Assembly (NCBI GenBank): GCA_947591785.1
Contig: CANQDK010000001.1
Span: 124,001 to 188,000 of the forward strand
Reading direction: 5' to 3'
Length of the DNA stretch: 64,000 nucleotides
From: an uncultured Clostridia bacterium
Lineage (GTDB): Bacteria; Bacillota; Clostridia; Christensenellales; UBA1242
Part shown: positions 35,967 to 44,800 of the stretch, in pieces
Layout of the letters: each line of letters starts with the position of its first letter
Position numbering within the stretch: position 1 is the first letter of the stretch
Position numbers and translations under genes: made by a program
Notes under the pieces: generated by a model
Told to the model about the DNA's origin: nothing
The model's input: the letters and a program-made list of their open reading frames with translations, nothing else
The model's database searches: none

Positions 35967-36890
35967 ATGATGTTTTTATATTCTTTGAAACTTTTTGGTT
36001 CAAATTGGATTAAGGCTTTAAAATTTCTCTTATGCTATATTGTCATTTGGGGAATTTGTTTTGCTATTTTCTTGCCAAGCTTTTTTGCTTTTAAAGACAT
36101 CGTTTTTTCAAGTCTTGCTCAGACAAACATACAAAATTCTGTATTAAGCATTTTTGGAGGAAATCTTGGTGAGGACATTAGAACACTTGTGCAAATGGGT
36201 GTAAATGTCCTGAGCAGCACTTTCCAACTTAATGCAGGGCTATGTGTTTATGGCCTTGTTGTGATGTTTGTTGTTTTGCCATTCCTTGTTAATGTTGCAA
36301 AATATGCGTTTTGTGAAATGCTTTATTCCTATATGACAAGCAAAAACAAAACTGGCTTTTTCAGTGCTTTGGTAAGAAGTTTAAAAAAATCTTTGCTCTT
36401 TGCTCTTGCAAAAACATTCTATAACCTTTTGTTCTTGACTTCAATTGGGCTTTGCGTTTATGCTCTTTGCTTGATTAATAATCCAGCATTTGTGCATTAT
36501 GGACTTCCACTCATCTTCTTGTGTGTTTTAGTGATTTTCCTTTCATTAGAACAAATCACTATTCTTGGTTGGATGCCAGCACTTATTGTTTTTGATTGCA
36601 ATATCTTTGTGGCATATCGCAGAGGATTTAAAGCAGTTTGCAGACACTTTTGGGCAACTTTTGGAACAACAATTTTATACTTTCTTCTGTTCTGGGTATT
36701 ATGCTTCTTGTTTGGAATTTACAGCATGATTGTTCTTGTTCCATTGTTGACAATATTGCTTTGCGTTTACAACATGGTTTCGTTCTTTTGCAGTCAGGGT
36801 ATGCGTTTTTATTATAATGAAAACAACATTCTCACTCCAAAAAAATTGGAAGAAGTGGACAGTTTCAAGAAAAATGCCTATATTCTGTGA
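35967..36890 (+). CDS. Polytopic membrane protein of unknown function
   Basis: This 307-residue protein has about six hydrophobic segments: ~15-40, ~85-115, ~140-165, ~172-200, ~225-260 and ~260-280. It has no enzyme or transporter motif that I can name. The C-terminus is a short polar tail. Two ATG codons overlap the start (35967 and 35970) and the ribosome site is weak (TAGGA). A possible extended -10 TGCTACACT lies at 35936-35944. It sits upstream of the RNase J gene but 133 nt away, with two palindromes between. A real gene is supported by its length, its membrane pattern and the ordinary spacing. Confidence 0.7.
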   Translation: MMFLYSLKLFGSNWIKALKFLLCYIVIWGICFAIFLPSFFAFKDIVFSSLAQTNIQNSVLSIFGGNLGEDIRTLVQMGVNVLSSTFQLNAGLCVYGLVVMFVVLPFLVNVAKYAFCEMLYSYMTSKNKTGFFSALVRSLKKSLLFALAKTFYNLLFLTSIGLCVYALCLINNPAFVHYGLPLIFLCVLVIFLSLEQITILGWMPALIVFDCNIFVAYRRGFKAVCRHFWATFGTTILYFLLFWVLCFLFGIYSMIVLVPLLTILLCVYNMVSFFCSQGMRFYYNENNILTPKKLEEVDSFKKNAYIL

Positions 36891-36913
36891 AGTTTAATAT
36901 GATGTTTCTGCAC

Positions 36914-36947
36914 AGTTGAGATATTTGTCAACTCACAAATTTTTGTG
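36914..36947 (+). promoter_or_regulatory. Paired palindromes upstream of RNase J gene
   Basis: AGTTGA (36914-36919) and TCAACT (36928-36933) flank 8 nt. Directly after, CACAAA-TT-TTTGTG forms a second dyad (36934-36947). They may be operators or a structured 5' leader; nothing decides between these. Confidence 0.4.
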
Positions 36948-37023
36948 TGAAAATTTCTTTTTGTATGTTTGCTCAAAAAGTATATTTTTTGGCGTTGAGT
37001 TTTTGATTTTTAAAGGAGATTTT

Positions 37024-38679
37024 ATGAATAATAAAGTTAAGATAACATTTTTGGGTGGGGTTGGTGAAATTGGAAAAAATATGACAGCTTTTGAATGCAA
37101 CAATGAAATTATTGTTGTTGATGCAGGGCTAACATTCCCAGGCGATGATTTGCCAGGTATTGATGTTGTTATTCCAGATTTTTCTTATCTCGTAAACAAT
37201 AAGGACAAGGTTAAGGCGATTATCTTAACACATGGACATGAGGACCATATTGGTGCTTTGCCTTTTGTGTTAGAGCAGATTAATGCACCAATCTATGGTT
37301 CGCGTTTGACTCTTGCTCTTGTTGAGAATAAAATGAAGGAACATCCAAAAGTCAAATATAAAGCTGTAACTGTTAAACCAAAGAATGTTTTGAAAATTGG
37401 TTCTTTCGCAGTGGAATTTATTAAAGTTTCTCATTCAATTGCAGGTTCTCTTGCGTTGTGCATTTCAACACCTGCTGGAAATATCATTCATACAGGTGAT
37501 TTTAAAATTGATTTTGAGCCTATTGATGGGGTAATGACAGATCTTCAACGTTTTGGCGAACTTGGAAAGAAAGGTGTCAATCTTTTGATGTGTGAAAGCA
37601 CAAATGTGTGCAGAAAAGGTTACTCTATGAGTGAAAAAAGTGTTGGAAGGGCTTTAGAGGAAATTTTTAAGGCTCACACTGAAAACAGAATCTTTGTGGC
37701 AACTTTTGCATCAAACATACATCGTCTTCAACAGATTTTAAACTTGGCAGAGAAATATGGGCGTAAAGTTGCTTTCACTGGGCGTAGCATGATTAATATT
37801 GCAGAAGTTGGCTTGAAAATTGGTGAAATATCTTTTAATCGTGAAAATATTGTTGATATTGATAAGATTGACAAACTTGCTGATAAAGAACTTCTTATTG
37901 TCACAACTGGAAGTCAAGGAGAACCGCTCTCTGCATTAACGAGAATGGCGACTGGCGATTTTAAACAGATTAAAATTGGTGAAAACGATTTGATAGTTTT
38001 CTCATCTTCTCCAATTCCTGGGAACGAAAAGAGTGTTTATAATGTCATAAACACATTGTTCTCTAAAGGTGCTGATGTGATTTATGATGAACTTAGTGAA
38101 GTTCATGCATCTGGACATGCTTGTCAAGAAGAAATTAAAACAATACATTCTCTTACAAAACCAAAGTTTTTCATGCCTATTCATGGAGAATATCGCCATC
38201 TAAGAATGCATAAACAACTTGCAATGAGTTTGGGTATGGAAGAAAGAAACATTATTCTTCCAACACTTGGTGCACAAATCGAACTCACTCCAAATTCTAT
38301 TAAGAAAATTGGATTCACAACAGCAGGACAAAGACTTATTGACGGATTTGGAATTGGTGATATGGACAGCAATGTTCTTAGGGAAAGAAAACAACTCTCT
38401 GAAGATGGGATATGCGTGCTTGTTATGACAATCAACAATGTGTCAGGAGATGTGGTTGGTGACCCGTTTATCATCACTCGTGGGGTGGTTTATCAAGATG
38501 AAGCAGAAGCCTTTGTTCAAGACACAAGAAATATGATTGTCGCTTCTTTAAAAGAGCAAGACCTTCGTGGTTGTGACCCAGCAGTTATAAAAAATACAAT
38601 ACGAAGAAATGTTTCAAACTTTATTTTCAAACGCACTAAAAGAAGACCTATGATTTTGACAATTGTTATGCTTGATTAA
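37024..38679 (+). CDS. rnj: Ribonuclease J
   Basis: RNase J is the 5'-3' exo- and endoribonuclease of Bacillota mRNA turnover. The 551-residue protein opens with VKITFLGGVGEIGKNMTAFE and carries the metallo-beta-lactamase motif LTHGHEDHIGALPF (~72-85). Further motifs are HSIAGSLAL (~138), IIHTGDFKID (~157), the beta-CASP block with FATFASNIHRLQQI (~230) and HASGHACQEE (~362), and MPIHGEYRHL (~383). ATG 37024 with AAAGGAGAT upstream is chosen over an in-frame codon 108 nt earlier that would add non-homologous residues. Length is typical. Bacillota often have J1 and J2; which one this is cannot be told here. Confidence 0.95.
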   Translation: MNNKVKITFLGGVGEIGKNMTAFECNNEIIVVDAGLTFPGDDLPGIDVVIPDFSYLVNNKDKVKAIILTHGHEDHIGALPFVLEQINAPIYGSRLTLALVENKMKEHPKVKYKAVTVKPKNVLKIGSFAVEFIKVSHSIAGSLALCISTPAGNIIHTGDFKIDFEPIDGVMTDLQRFGELGKKGVNLLMCESTNVCRKGYSMSEKSVGRALEEIFKAHTENRIFVATFASNIHRLQQILNLAEKYGRKVAFTGRSMINIAEVGLKIGEISFNRENIVDIDKIDKLADKELLIVTTGSQGEPLSALTRMATGDFKQIKIGENDLIVFSSSPIPGNEKSVYNVINTLFSKGADVIYDELSEVHASGHACQEEIKTIHSLTKPKFFMPIHGEYRHLRMHKQLAMSLGMEERNIILPTLGAQIELTPNSIKKIGFTTAGQRLIDGFGIGDMDSNVLRERKQLSEDGICVLVMTINNVSGDVVGDPFIITRGVVYQDEAEAFVQDTRNMIVASLKEQDLRGCDPAVIKNTIRRNVSNFIFKRTKRRPMILTIVMLD

Positions 38680-38754
38680 TTTGCTGAAAAGTTGTATTAA
38701 AAGTTGTATTAATAAAATTTTATTATTATCAAATTTTGCTTTTAGGGTGATTTG

Positions 38755-39360
38755 ATGAAAAAAGAAGATTTTTTTGGCTATGTTGCTGATGGATACAATC
38801 CTATAATTAGACCAAGAAGTGAAGAACTACTCAAAGAAGTAATAGGAAAATATAAACCAAAGAGAGTTCTTGAAATTGGAACATATATAGGATATTCCGC
38901 AAGAATTATGTTGGAATGCGATGAAAACCTGTCTGTCGTTACAGTAGAAAAAAATGAAAACAATGTTGAAAATGCTCGGTTGAATTTGAAAATCTTTGGA
39001 CAAAGAGTTCAAATTGTTTGTGCAGATGCTATTGATTTCTTAACCAATTTGTGTCAAAAGAATTTTAATTCTGAGCAATCTTTTGATATGGTATTTCTTG
39101 ATGGCCCAAAGGGGCAATATGTGAAATACTTACCATATTTGAAAAAGATTTTAAAGGCAGGCGGTGTTTTGATTGCTGACGATGTCCTTTTTTATGGACT
39201 TGTTAATACAAATCAAAAAATAGAGCATAAACATCGAACAATTGCAAAAAACTTAAGATTGTTTCTTGACAACATTCAAAATGATAGTGATTTTGAAACA
39301 AAAATATATGATTTTGAAGATGGAGTTTCTGTAAGTGTTAAAAAGCAAACAAGTTTTTGA
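38755..39360 (+). CDS. trmR: SAM-dependent O-methyltransferase, TrmR (YrrM)-like
   Basis: This is a 201-residue class I methyltransferase. The SAM-binding motif I is VLEIGTYIGYSA (~38-49), followed by VVTVEKNENNVENA (motif II), and the catalytic region FDMVFLDGPKGQYVKYLP (~109-126) then GVLIADDVLFYG (~137-148). The DNVLF-like motif and length match TrmR, which methylates hydroxyuridine at tRNA position 34. Catechol-type O-methyltransferases are the alternative. ATG 38755 behind AGGGTG is preferred over the TTG directly before it. A perfect 12-bp-stem terminator follows the gene. Confidence 0.8.
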   Translation: MKKEDFFGYVADGYNPIIRPRSEELLKEVIGKYKPKRVLEIGTYIGYSARIMLECDENLSVVTVEKNENNVENARLNLKIFGQRVQIVCADAIDFLTNLCQKNFNSEQSFDMVFLDGPKGQYVKYLPYLKKILKAGGVLIADDVLFYGLVNTNQKIEHKHRTIAKNLRLFLDNIQNDSDFETKIYDFEDGVSVSVKKQTSF

Positions 39361-39381
39361 AATGGTTTTAATTTTGAGAAG

Positions 39382-39428
39382 TTAAACAACAATTAACAAA
39401 GGAAAAGTTATTGTTGTTTAATTTTTTA
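39382..39428 (+). terminator. Intrinsic terminator after the methyltransferase gene
   Basis: TTAAACAACAAT (39382-39393) pairs perfectly with ATTGTTGTTTAA (39410-39421), followed by a T-run. Confidence 0.88.
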
Positions 39429-39437
39429 TTATTTTTG

Positions 39438-39466
39438 TTGTAAAATTTGTCAATTTTTGTTACAAT
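39438..39466 (+). promoter_or_regulatory. Promoter of the PAP2 gene, predicted leaderless transcript
   Basis: -35 TTGTAA (39438-39443), 17-bp spacer, extended -10 TGTTACAAT (hexamer 39461-39466). ATG starts at 39474, 7 nt after the -10, so the first base of the mRNA should be within a base of ATG. Confidence 0.72.
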
Positions 39467-39473
39467 AAGGCGT

Positions 39474-40055
39474 ATGGCATTCGAAATCAATATCATTGAA
39501 TTTTTGCAAGCAGGAAGAAATCCATTCTTTGACACAGCGTTCCTTATGATTTCCAAAATTGGAAGTGCATTAGGTATTGTGGCAATATGTGTTTTTTTTC
39601 TTATTTTCAGTCGTCGTATGCTTGGTTGGTTTTTGCTGTCTTATGGTTTTGTGAATGTTATTGTCAGAATTGTTAAAGAACTTGTTCAGAGAATCAGGCC
39701 TTACAATTTGGTAGATACAGTTTTATGTCTGGGTGACAAGGTTGAAGATTTTTCTTTTCCTAGTGGGCATACCGCTGTTGCAACAGCAATTGCGATATTT
39801 CTTGGCTTATTTCTCTTTGCAAACTTTAGAAGCAAAGGCTTGAGAGTTGGAATTGTCATATCTTTATGCGTATATGTTGGTTTGGTTGCTGTTTCAAGAA
39901 TGTATCTTGGAATGCATTATTTTACAGATGTTTTAGCAGGATTCGTCATTTCCGCAGTTGTTTGCTCTCTGTTTTTAACTTTTATGTGGTTCTACTATAA
40001 ATCAAAAAACATTAAACTGATAAACGTGGCGAGAATAGGTGGTGAAAAAGAATGA
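39474..40055 (+). CDS. PAP2-family membrane phosphatase
   Basis: This is a 193-residue membrane enzyme with about five helices. The three PAP2 catalytic motifs are complete: KELVQRIRP (KxxxxxxRP, ~64-72), FPSGHTA (~92-98) and SRMYLGMHYFTDV (~140-152). Family members remove phosphate from undecaprenyl pyrophosphate, phosphatidate or similar lipids at the outer membrane face. The exact substrate is not shown. ATG 39474 is chosen because conserved sequence begins there and an upstream in-frame TTG at 39447 lies inside the promoter. The gene overlaps tsaE by 4 nt (ATGA), so it heads a PAP2-tsaE-tsaB operon with a probably leaderless mRNA. Confidence 0.9.
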   Translation: MAFEINIIEFLQAGRNPFFDTAFLMISKIGSALGIVAICVFFLIFSRRMLGWFLLSYGFVNVIVRIVKELVQRIRPYNLVDTVLCLGDKVEDFSFPSGHTAVATAIAIFLGLFLFANFRSKGLRVGIVISLCVYVGLVAVSRMYLGMHYFTDVLAGFVISAVVCSLFLTFMWFYYKSKNIKLINVARIGGEKE

Positions 40056-40483
40056 AATTAAAAATGGAAGTCAAAAATTTGTTTCAAACACAAGAATTGG
40101 CAAATGCTTTTGCTAAAATAATAACCGTTCCTTCCATAATTTTTTTAAAAGGAGATTTGGGAAGCGGAAAAACAACATTTGTTAAGTTTCTTGTTAAGGC
40201 TCTTGGAAGTAATGATGAAGTGACAAGTCCAACTTTCACAATTTTGAATTGCTATCAAGGAAAAAATCCTATTTATCATTTTGATATGTATCGCCTTGCT
40301 GATTCTGACGAGGCCTTTGATTTGGGTTTTGAAGAATATTTTGATAAATCACAACTTGATGGGATTGTGCTTGTTGAATGGCCAGAAAATGTTGAAGGAT
40401 TGATTAAAGATGTCGATTATGTTGTTGAGATAACAAAAACTGATGAAAATTGTCGTAATTTTGTGATTTCGCAATCAAAATAA
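40052..40483 (+). CDS. tsaE: tRNA threonylcarbamoyladenosine biosynthesis ATPase TsaE
   Basis: TsaE (143 residues) is the ATPase partner of TsaB and TsaD in making t6A at tRNA position 37. Walker A is FLKGDLGSGKTTFVKFL (~33-49). VTSPTFTILN (~60), HFDMYRL (~75) and VLVEWPEN (~106) follow, matching the family. It overlaps the PAP2 gene by 4 nt and is followed by tsaB after 10 nt, a common pairing. TsaD and TsaC are not in this window. Confidence 0.95.
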   Translation: MKLKMEVKNLFQTQELANAFAKIITVPSIIFLKGDLGSGKTTFVKFLVKALGSNDEVTSPTFTILNCYQGKNPIYHFDMYRLADSDEAFDLGFEEYFDKSQLDGIVLVEWPENVEGLIKDVDYVVEITKTDENCRNFVISQSK

Positions 40484-40493
40484 GAGGTGAAAA

Positions 40494-41144
40494 ATGTTGG
40501 TTATAAACACAGCTTTTAAGACAGCATATCTTGCACTTGAAACAAAAGACGGAAAAATTTTTATGAAGACATTAGATTCAGACAGCAAGCATAGTGAAAA
40601 TGTGTTAAGCGAAATTGACAATCTTTGTCAGGAAGCAAATATAGACATTCTTGATGTTGGAACTATTGCTGTTGTGACAGGGCCAGGTTCTTTCACAGGG
40701 CTTAGAATTGGAACTTCAATAGCAAAAGCACTTGCGTGTGTTAATAAAAATCTTAATTTGATTTCATTGTCCTCATTAGAATTTATGGCATATATTGTTG
40801 AAAAGCATAGAAAAATTGAACAAAATTTTGTTTGTGTAATAAATGCTCTCTCAAAACTGTATTTTGTTGCATATTTTAATGAAAAAGGAATAAAATTAGA
40901 ACAGGAAAAAATTGTTGATGAAAATACTTTCCTTGCCATAAATATTCCAAAATTTGCTATTAAGGGAGATATTTCGTGCTGTGAAGATATAAATGAAATC
41001 AATCTTTCATGTGAAGATATGTTGCAATTTGCAAAGGAGATGGAAAAGGAAAAGAAATTTGTAAAACCCGAGGAACTTTTGCCTAAGTATTTGCGATTAT
41101 CTCAGGCGGAAGATAATTTACTTAAAAAAAATAAAAAAGTTTGA
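40494..41144 (+). CDS. tsaB: tRNA threonylcarbamoyladenosine biosynthesis protein TsaB
   Basis: TsaB (216 residues) is the ASKHA-fold scaffold of the t6A-forming TsaBDE complex. It opens LVINTAFKTAYLAL in place of the usual ILAIDTS start, and has the conserved block VTGPGSFTGLRIGTSIAKAL (~62-81). The C-terminal part is poorly conserved, as is usual, and ends with PKYLRLSQAE. AGAGGTG precedes ATG 40494. In many Bacillota rimI and tsaD follow, but here an acidic zinc-ribbon gene with its own promoter comes next. Confidence 0.93.
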   Translation: MLVINTAFKTAYLALETKDGKIFMKTLDSDSKHSENVLSEIDNLCQEANIDILDVGTIAVVTGPGSFTGLRIGTSIAKALACVNKNLNLISLSSLEFMAYIVEKHRKIEQNFVCVINALSKLYFVAYFNEKGIKLEQEKIVDENTFLAINIPKFAIKGDISCCEDINEINLSCEDMLQFAKEMEKEKKFVKPEELLPKYLRLSQAEDNLLKKNKKV

Positions 41145-41152
41145 AAAATCAG

Positions 41153-41181
41153 TTGACAACATTGTCAAATGTTTGTAGAAT
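41153..41181 (+). promoter_or_regulatory. Promoter of the acidic zinc-ribbon gene
   Basis: -35 TTGACA (41153-41158), 17-bp spacer, -10 TAGAAT (41176-41181). AAGGAG and ATG 41213 follow. Confidence 0.85.
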
Positions 41182-41212
41182 ATCCAAAGTAAAGGGGGAA
41201 ATAAGGAGAATT

Positions 41213-41755
41213 ATGAAAAAACCAGTTTATATTAGATGCCCAAGATGTGAACTTAATTATATTGAGAAAAAAGATAAATTGTGCAGTGTTTGTAAGGCAG
41301 AACTTTCAGCAAAGAAAGATGAATTTATTGGTGACTTGGATTTGGAACTTTGTCCAATTTGTAAAACTAATTACATTCAGCCAGATGAAATCATGTGTGC
41401 AACTTGTTTGAAAGAACATCAAACAGAGGACGATGATGTTTCAACTGATTGGGAAGACTATCTTAATCGTGACGAAGATGAAATTGTTTATGATGACGAG
41501 GAAACAGGGGATATGGCATCAGTAACAGACCTTGATGACCAAATTATTGATGATGATTTGGACAGTGGAATTGGATTTGATGACCGCCTTGATGATGGTT
41601 CTCTGTCAGACCTTGACACAGACGATGAATTAGATGAAGATTTTGACGACGATGATGAATTGTTTGACGAAGAAGACGAAGAATTTGATGACGATGAAGA
41701 AGATGACGACAATGATTCTGATGATGAAGACGAAAATGATGATGACGATTTCTAA
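41213..41755 (+). CDS. Zinc-ribbon protein with a long Asp/Glu tail
   Basis: This is a 180-residue protein of two clear parts. Residues ~7-70 hold four CxxC pairs (CPRC, CSVC, CPIC, CATC), enough for two zinc ribbons. Residues ~75-180 are overwhelmingly Asp and Glu, with the last ~50 almost only acidic plus a few Phe, Ser and Asn. The architecture recalls small RNA-polymerase or ribosome-associated proteins where an acidic tail displaces nucleic acid (for instance RpoE delta), but there is no sequence match to that family. ATG 41213 with AAGGAG is the start. It has a near-consensus promoter and ends at a bidirectional terminator. Function unknown. Confidence 0.8.
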   Translation: MKKPVYIRCPRCELNYIEKKDKLCSVCKAELSAKKDEFIGDLDLELCPICKTNYIQPDEIMCATCLKEHQTEDDDVSTDWEDYLNRDEDEIVYDDEETGDMASVTDLDDQIIDDDLDSGIGFDDRLDDGSLSDLDTDDELDEDFDDDDELFDEEDEEFDDDEEDDDNDSDDEDENDDDDF

Positions 41756-41820
41756 ATTTGGGAAATATTATATTTAAATTTAGAATTTAATATTTTTAAG
41801 AATTATTTAAATTAAATAAA

Positions 41821-41852
41821 AAAAAGATGTCGTTTTGACATCTTTTTTTTGA
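41821..41852. terminator. Bidirectional terminator between convergent genes
   Basis: GATGTC (41826-41831) pairs with GACATC (41837-41842), extended by A5/T5, followed by a T-run on both strands. Confidence 0.88.
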
Positions 41853-41889
41853 TAACTTTAACAATTTCAACAGTAAAACTATTTAATTT

Positions 41890-44800
41890 TTATGATTTTT
41901 TAGTTTTGTTTGGTTTGTTTGTTTTATCTAATTTTTTTGTTTCAGCTTCAGAAGATTTCTTTTTTGAGTTCATTTTGTCTGACAACTTTTTAAGTTCTTT
42001 ACGTTTTGCTTCTTCCTTTAAATATGCTTTTCTTTCAAGGTTAAGCATATATTCAGGCGAGTTAATCTCTTCAATTTGTTTATTAAGAGAATCAATCTTT
42101 TCTGCAATTACAGTTCGTTTTTGAGCAAATGTTTTAAACTCTTTGTCAGTTTCTTTTGAAACCTTTCCTTTATCTTTTTCACGGAGAGCAACAACTTTTT
42201 GCTTGTGAGCTTGTTCAAGATTTTCCAATTCTTTTTCAAATTTTTGCTTGATTTCCTTAATTTCAGCAAGTTGTTTTTCTTGTTCCTGAACAGCCATCTT
42301 CTTTATTTCATCAATGTTTGTGCTTCTGGTTCTGTCATAAGTTTCACTACGTTTTCTTTGAATTTTCTTGATTTTGATTTTTCTCATAAAGTATCCAGCA
42401 ATAGCAATCACGATGGCAACTGCTGTGATGAGAGTTGGGATAAGCAACCAGTTGAAATCATTGCTTGAATTGTTTGTGTTTTCTGTGTCTGTGTCGCTGT
42501 CTGTGTTTGAATCAGATGAATCTGAATCTGTTTCGTCTTGTGTTTTTGTGGAATAAGCTTTTTCGGAATTTATATCGTATTTTTTGCTTTCCTGTTTTTT
42601 TATTGTGGCATCATATTCTTCTTTTGAGCTTTCAGCAAAATTGAAATCATAGATAACCATTTCGCCAGCAGTTTCTTGTGAGTCACAAATAAGTGCCATA
42701 TAAAGTTTTGAAGATGTGTCAGCCTTAGGATTGATATAGAGTGTGTATGTTTCATAATTGTCGTTTGAGACAAGTTGTTGCATATAGTTGAATCCAGTCA
42801 AGCCAACAGTTGCTCCATAAGAATATTTTTTAGTTTTGTCTAATTTGACATTTTCATTGTTGCAGTAGTTAAAGTTTGTTTTAAGCTTAAATGTGAGTTT
42901 GTAGTAAGTGTCTTGCTTTAAGTCAATGTTGTAATTTGATTGCACATAGTAAGCCCCAATTGATTGACTTTGAATATAGAAAACGGTTTTTTCTTCGTTA
43001 TCAATATACAAAGAGTTGTTTTCTGAGAATTTAGAACTTAAAACCACACCACCATTTGTTGCTTTTGAGTTTCCAGAAGATAAAGCACCAGAATAAGCAG
43101 GGGAGTATGATGTGCGAATGTCATCAGTGATGTTGTTTACAGGAAGATTTAAGAAGAAGTTTGTCATATCAACAACGCCATAGTTCTGTTCATTGACAAT
43201 TTTTCTTTCATCTTTTGTTTCATATACACCTTCGTCAACTGTGCCAAATTCAAAGTTATCAAAGAATGCATATCCATCCACTTTTTCATCTTCAGTTCCA
43301 AAGTCAAGTTCAAGATAAATTGTGCTTGCACCATTAAATGATTTAAGGTAGATTTCATATTCTTTCCAACTGCCATTTGTTGTAAGTATTGGTGATTCAA
43401 ATATTTTGAAATTGTCATCACCATAAATAGAAACTTTCACACCAGAATCAAGGCTATAGTTGTTTGTTTTATATTTAAAATTGATTTTAAATGTTCCATT
43501 TGCATCAAGAGAAATGTTGCTTGATTTAACTTTTTGCCATGTTTTGTCTATGTTTGCAAGCATTAAAATGTTGTCTGGAGTCTTTTTGTTGCGGCTGTTT
43601 CCTGGATTGTCTGCTGAAGCCCAGTAATAATCGTTGTTACGATTCATTGTTGCTTCATTTTCTTGGTTTTTATTATATTTTGCTCTGTATTCGTTATATT
43701 TTTCTTCGTCTGTGTTGATGACTCCTGCAAAACATAATTCATCACCATTTGTAATTGTCCAATCGGTTGGGGTATTTAAAGAATTATTTGTGTTATCAAC
43801 ACTATTAAAGTTTCCGTTTGTGATTGTTGGAGTGCCAGATGAAGAACCAAGTTCAAGTTTGTTTGATGCAGATGAATAATCACTTGAAGTGGCCTTTTCA
43901 ATGGTTATATTATCAAAAAGCACACAACCTGTTGCATTTTCGTCTGTTTTTCCAAGTCCGAGTGAGATGTTTATTTTTGAATCGTAAAGTGCACCGCCTT
44001 TGACGAAGAATTCTATTGTTCCCCAACTATTAGAGATTTCGTTGTCATTGTTTGAATTTACTCCTGAGCTTGCAGCTTCATCTTTTATGGTGTAGTCCTT
44101 CTCAGTGAGGGAGTAGGTTTTCAAAACCGAATCATTTTCTTTCACAAACATATAAGCATTGCCAGAAGTTACTTCAGAAACCTTATATTTTGCTGTGATT
44201 TTATAAATTTCATTTGAAGAAATTTCAACATTATCGCTTGTCACTCTTACATTGCTTGAATCAGCCCAAAGAGCAAGTAAATATTTGTTTTCTTTTAAAG
44301 CTGACACGATAACACGTTCTTCACCATTTTCTTCAACAATTTCATATTTTGCTTCACAAGATAAGTCATTTCCCACAAAATCAAAACCAGTTGTGTTTTT
44401 AAACCCAACAGGGTCATTCGTATTGAAAATTTGAGCATGAGCATCGTTTGAAGAAGCTGTCACTTCCCAATTTTTTATTGCTTTTGAAGAATTGTAAATC
44501 CCTTCTTCAAAGTCAAAGTTTAGGTTGGATGTGTCAATTGTTTCTTTATCATTTCTTAAATCGATGAATTGTGAACAATACTGCTTTGTTGCTGTGGCTG
44601 TTTCATAATTGCGATTAAATACATTTTGATATGCTTTCCAGAAAGCGTTTTCACTGTATTGATAAATATGGCAATCATCAAAGAACACAACTCCACTGCT
44701 CTTACTTTCTTTTGAGCCAAGCCAAAGTTCCAGATTTACTGATTGAGTTTTGCTTCCTGTTGCAACAAAGAAGTAGAAAGTTACCCATTCTTTTGATGCA

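Noticed and set aside
36916..37023. Upstream extension of RNase J by 36 residues
   Set aside because: The added residues are not family-like and ATG 37024 has an AAAGGAG site.
38690..38720. Direct repeat of AAAAGTTGTATTA between rnj and the methyltransferase gene
   Set aside because: Only two copies of a short AT-rich unit; likely chance or slippage.
41488..41712. Antisense open frame coding almost only Ser
   Set aside because: It is the reverse complement of the Asp/Glu tail of the zinc-ribbon gene and has no ribosome site.
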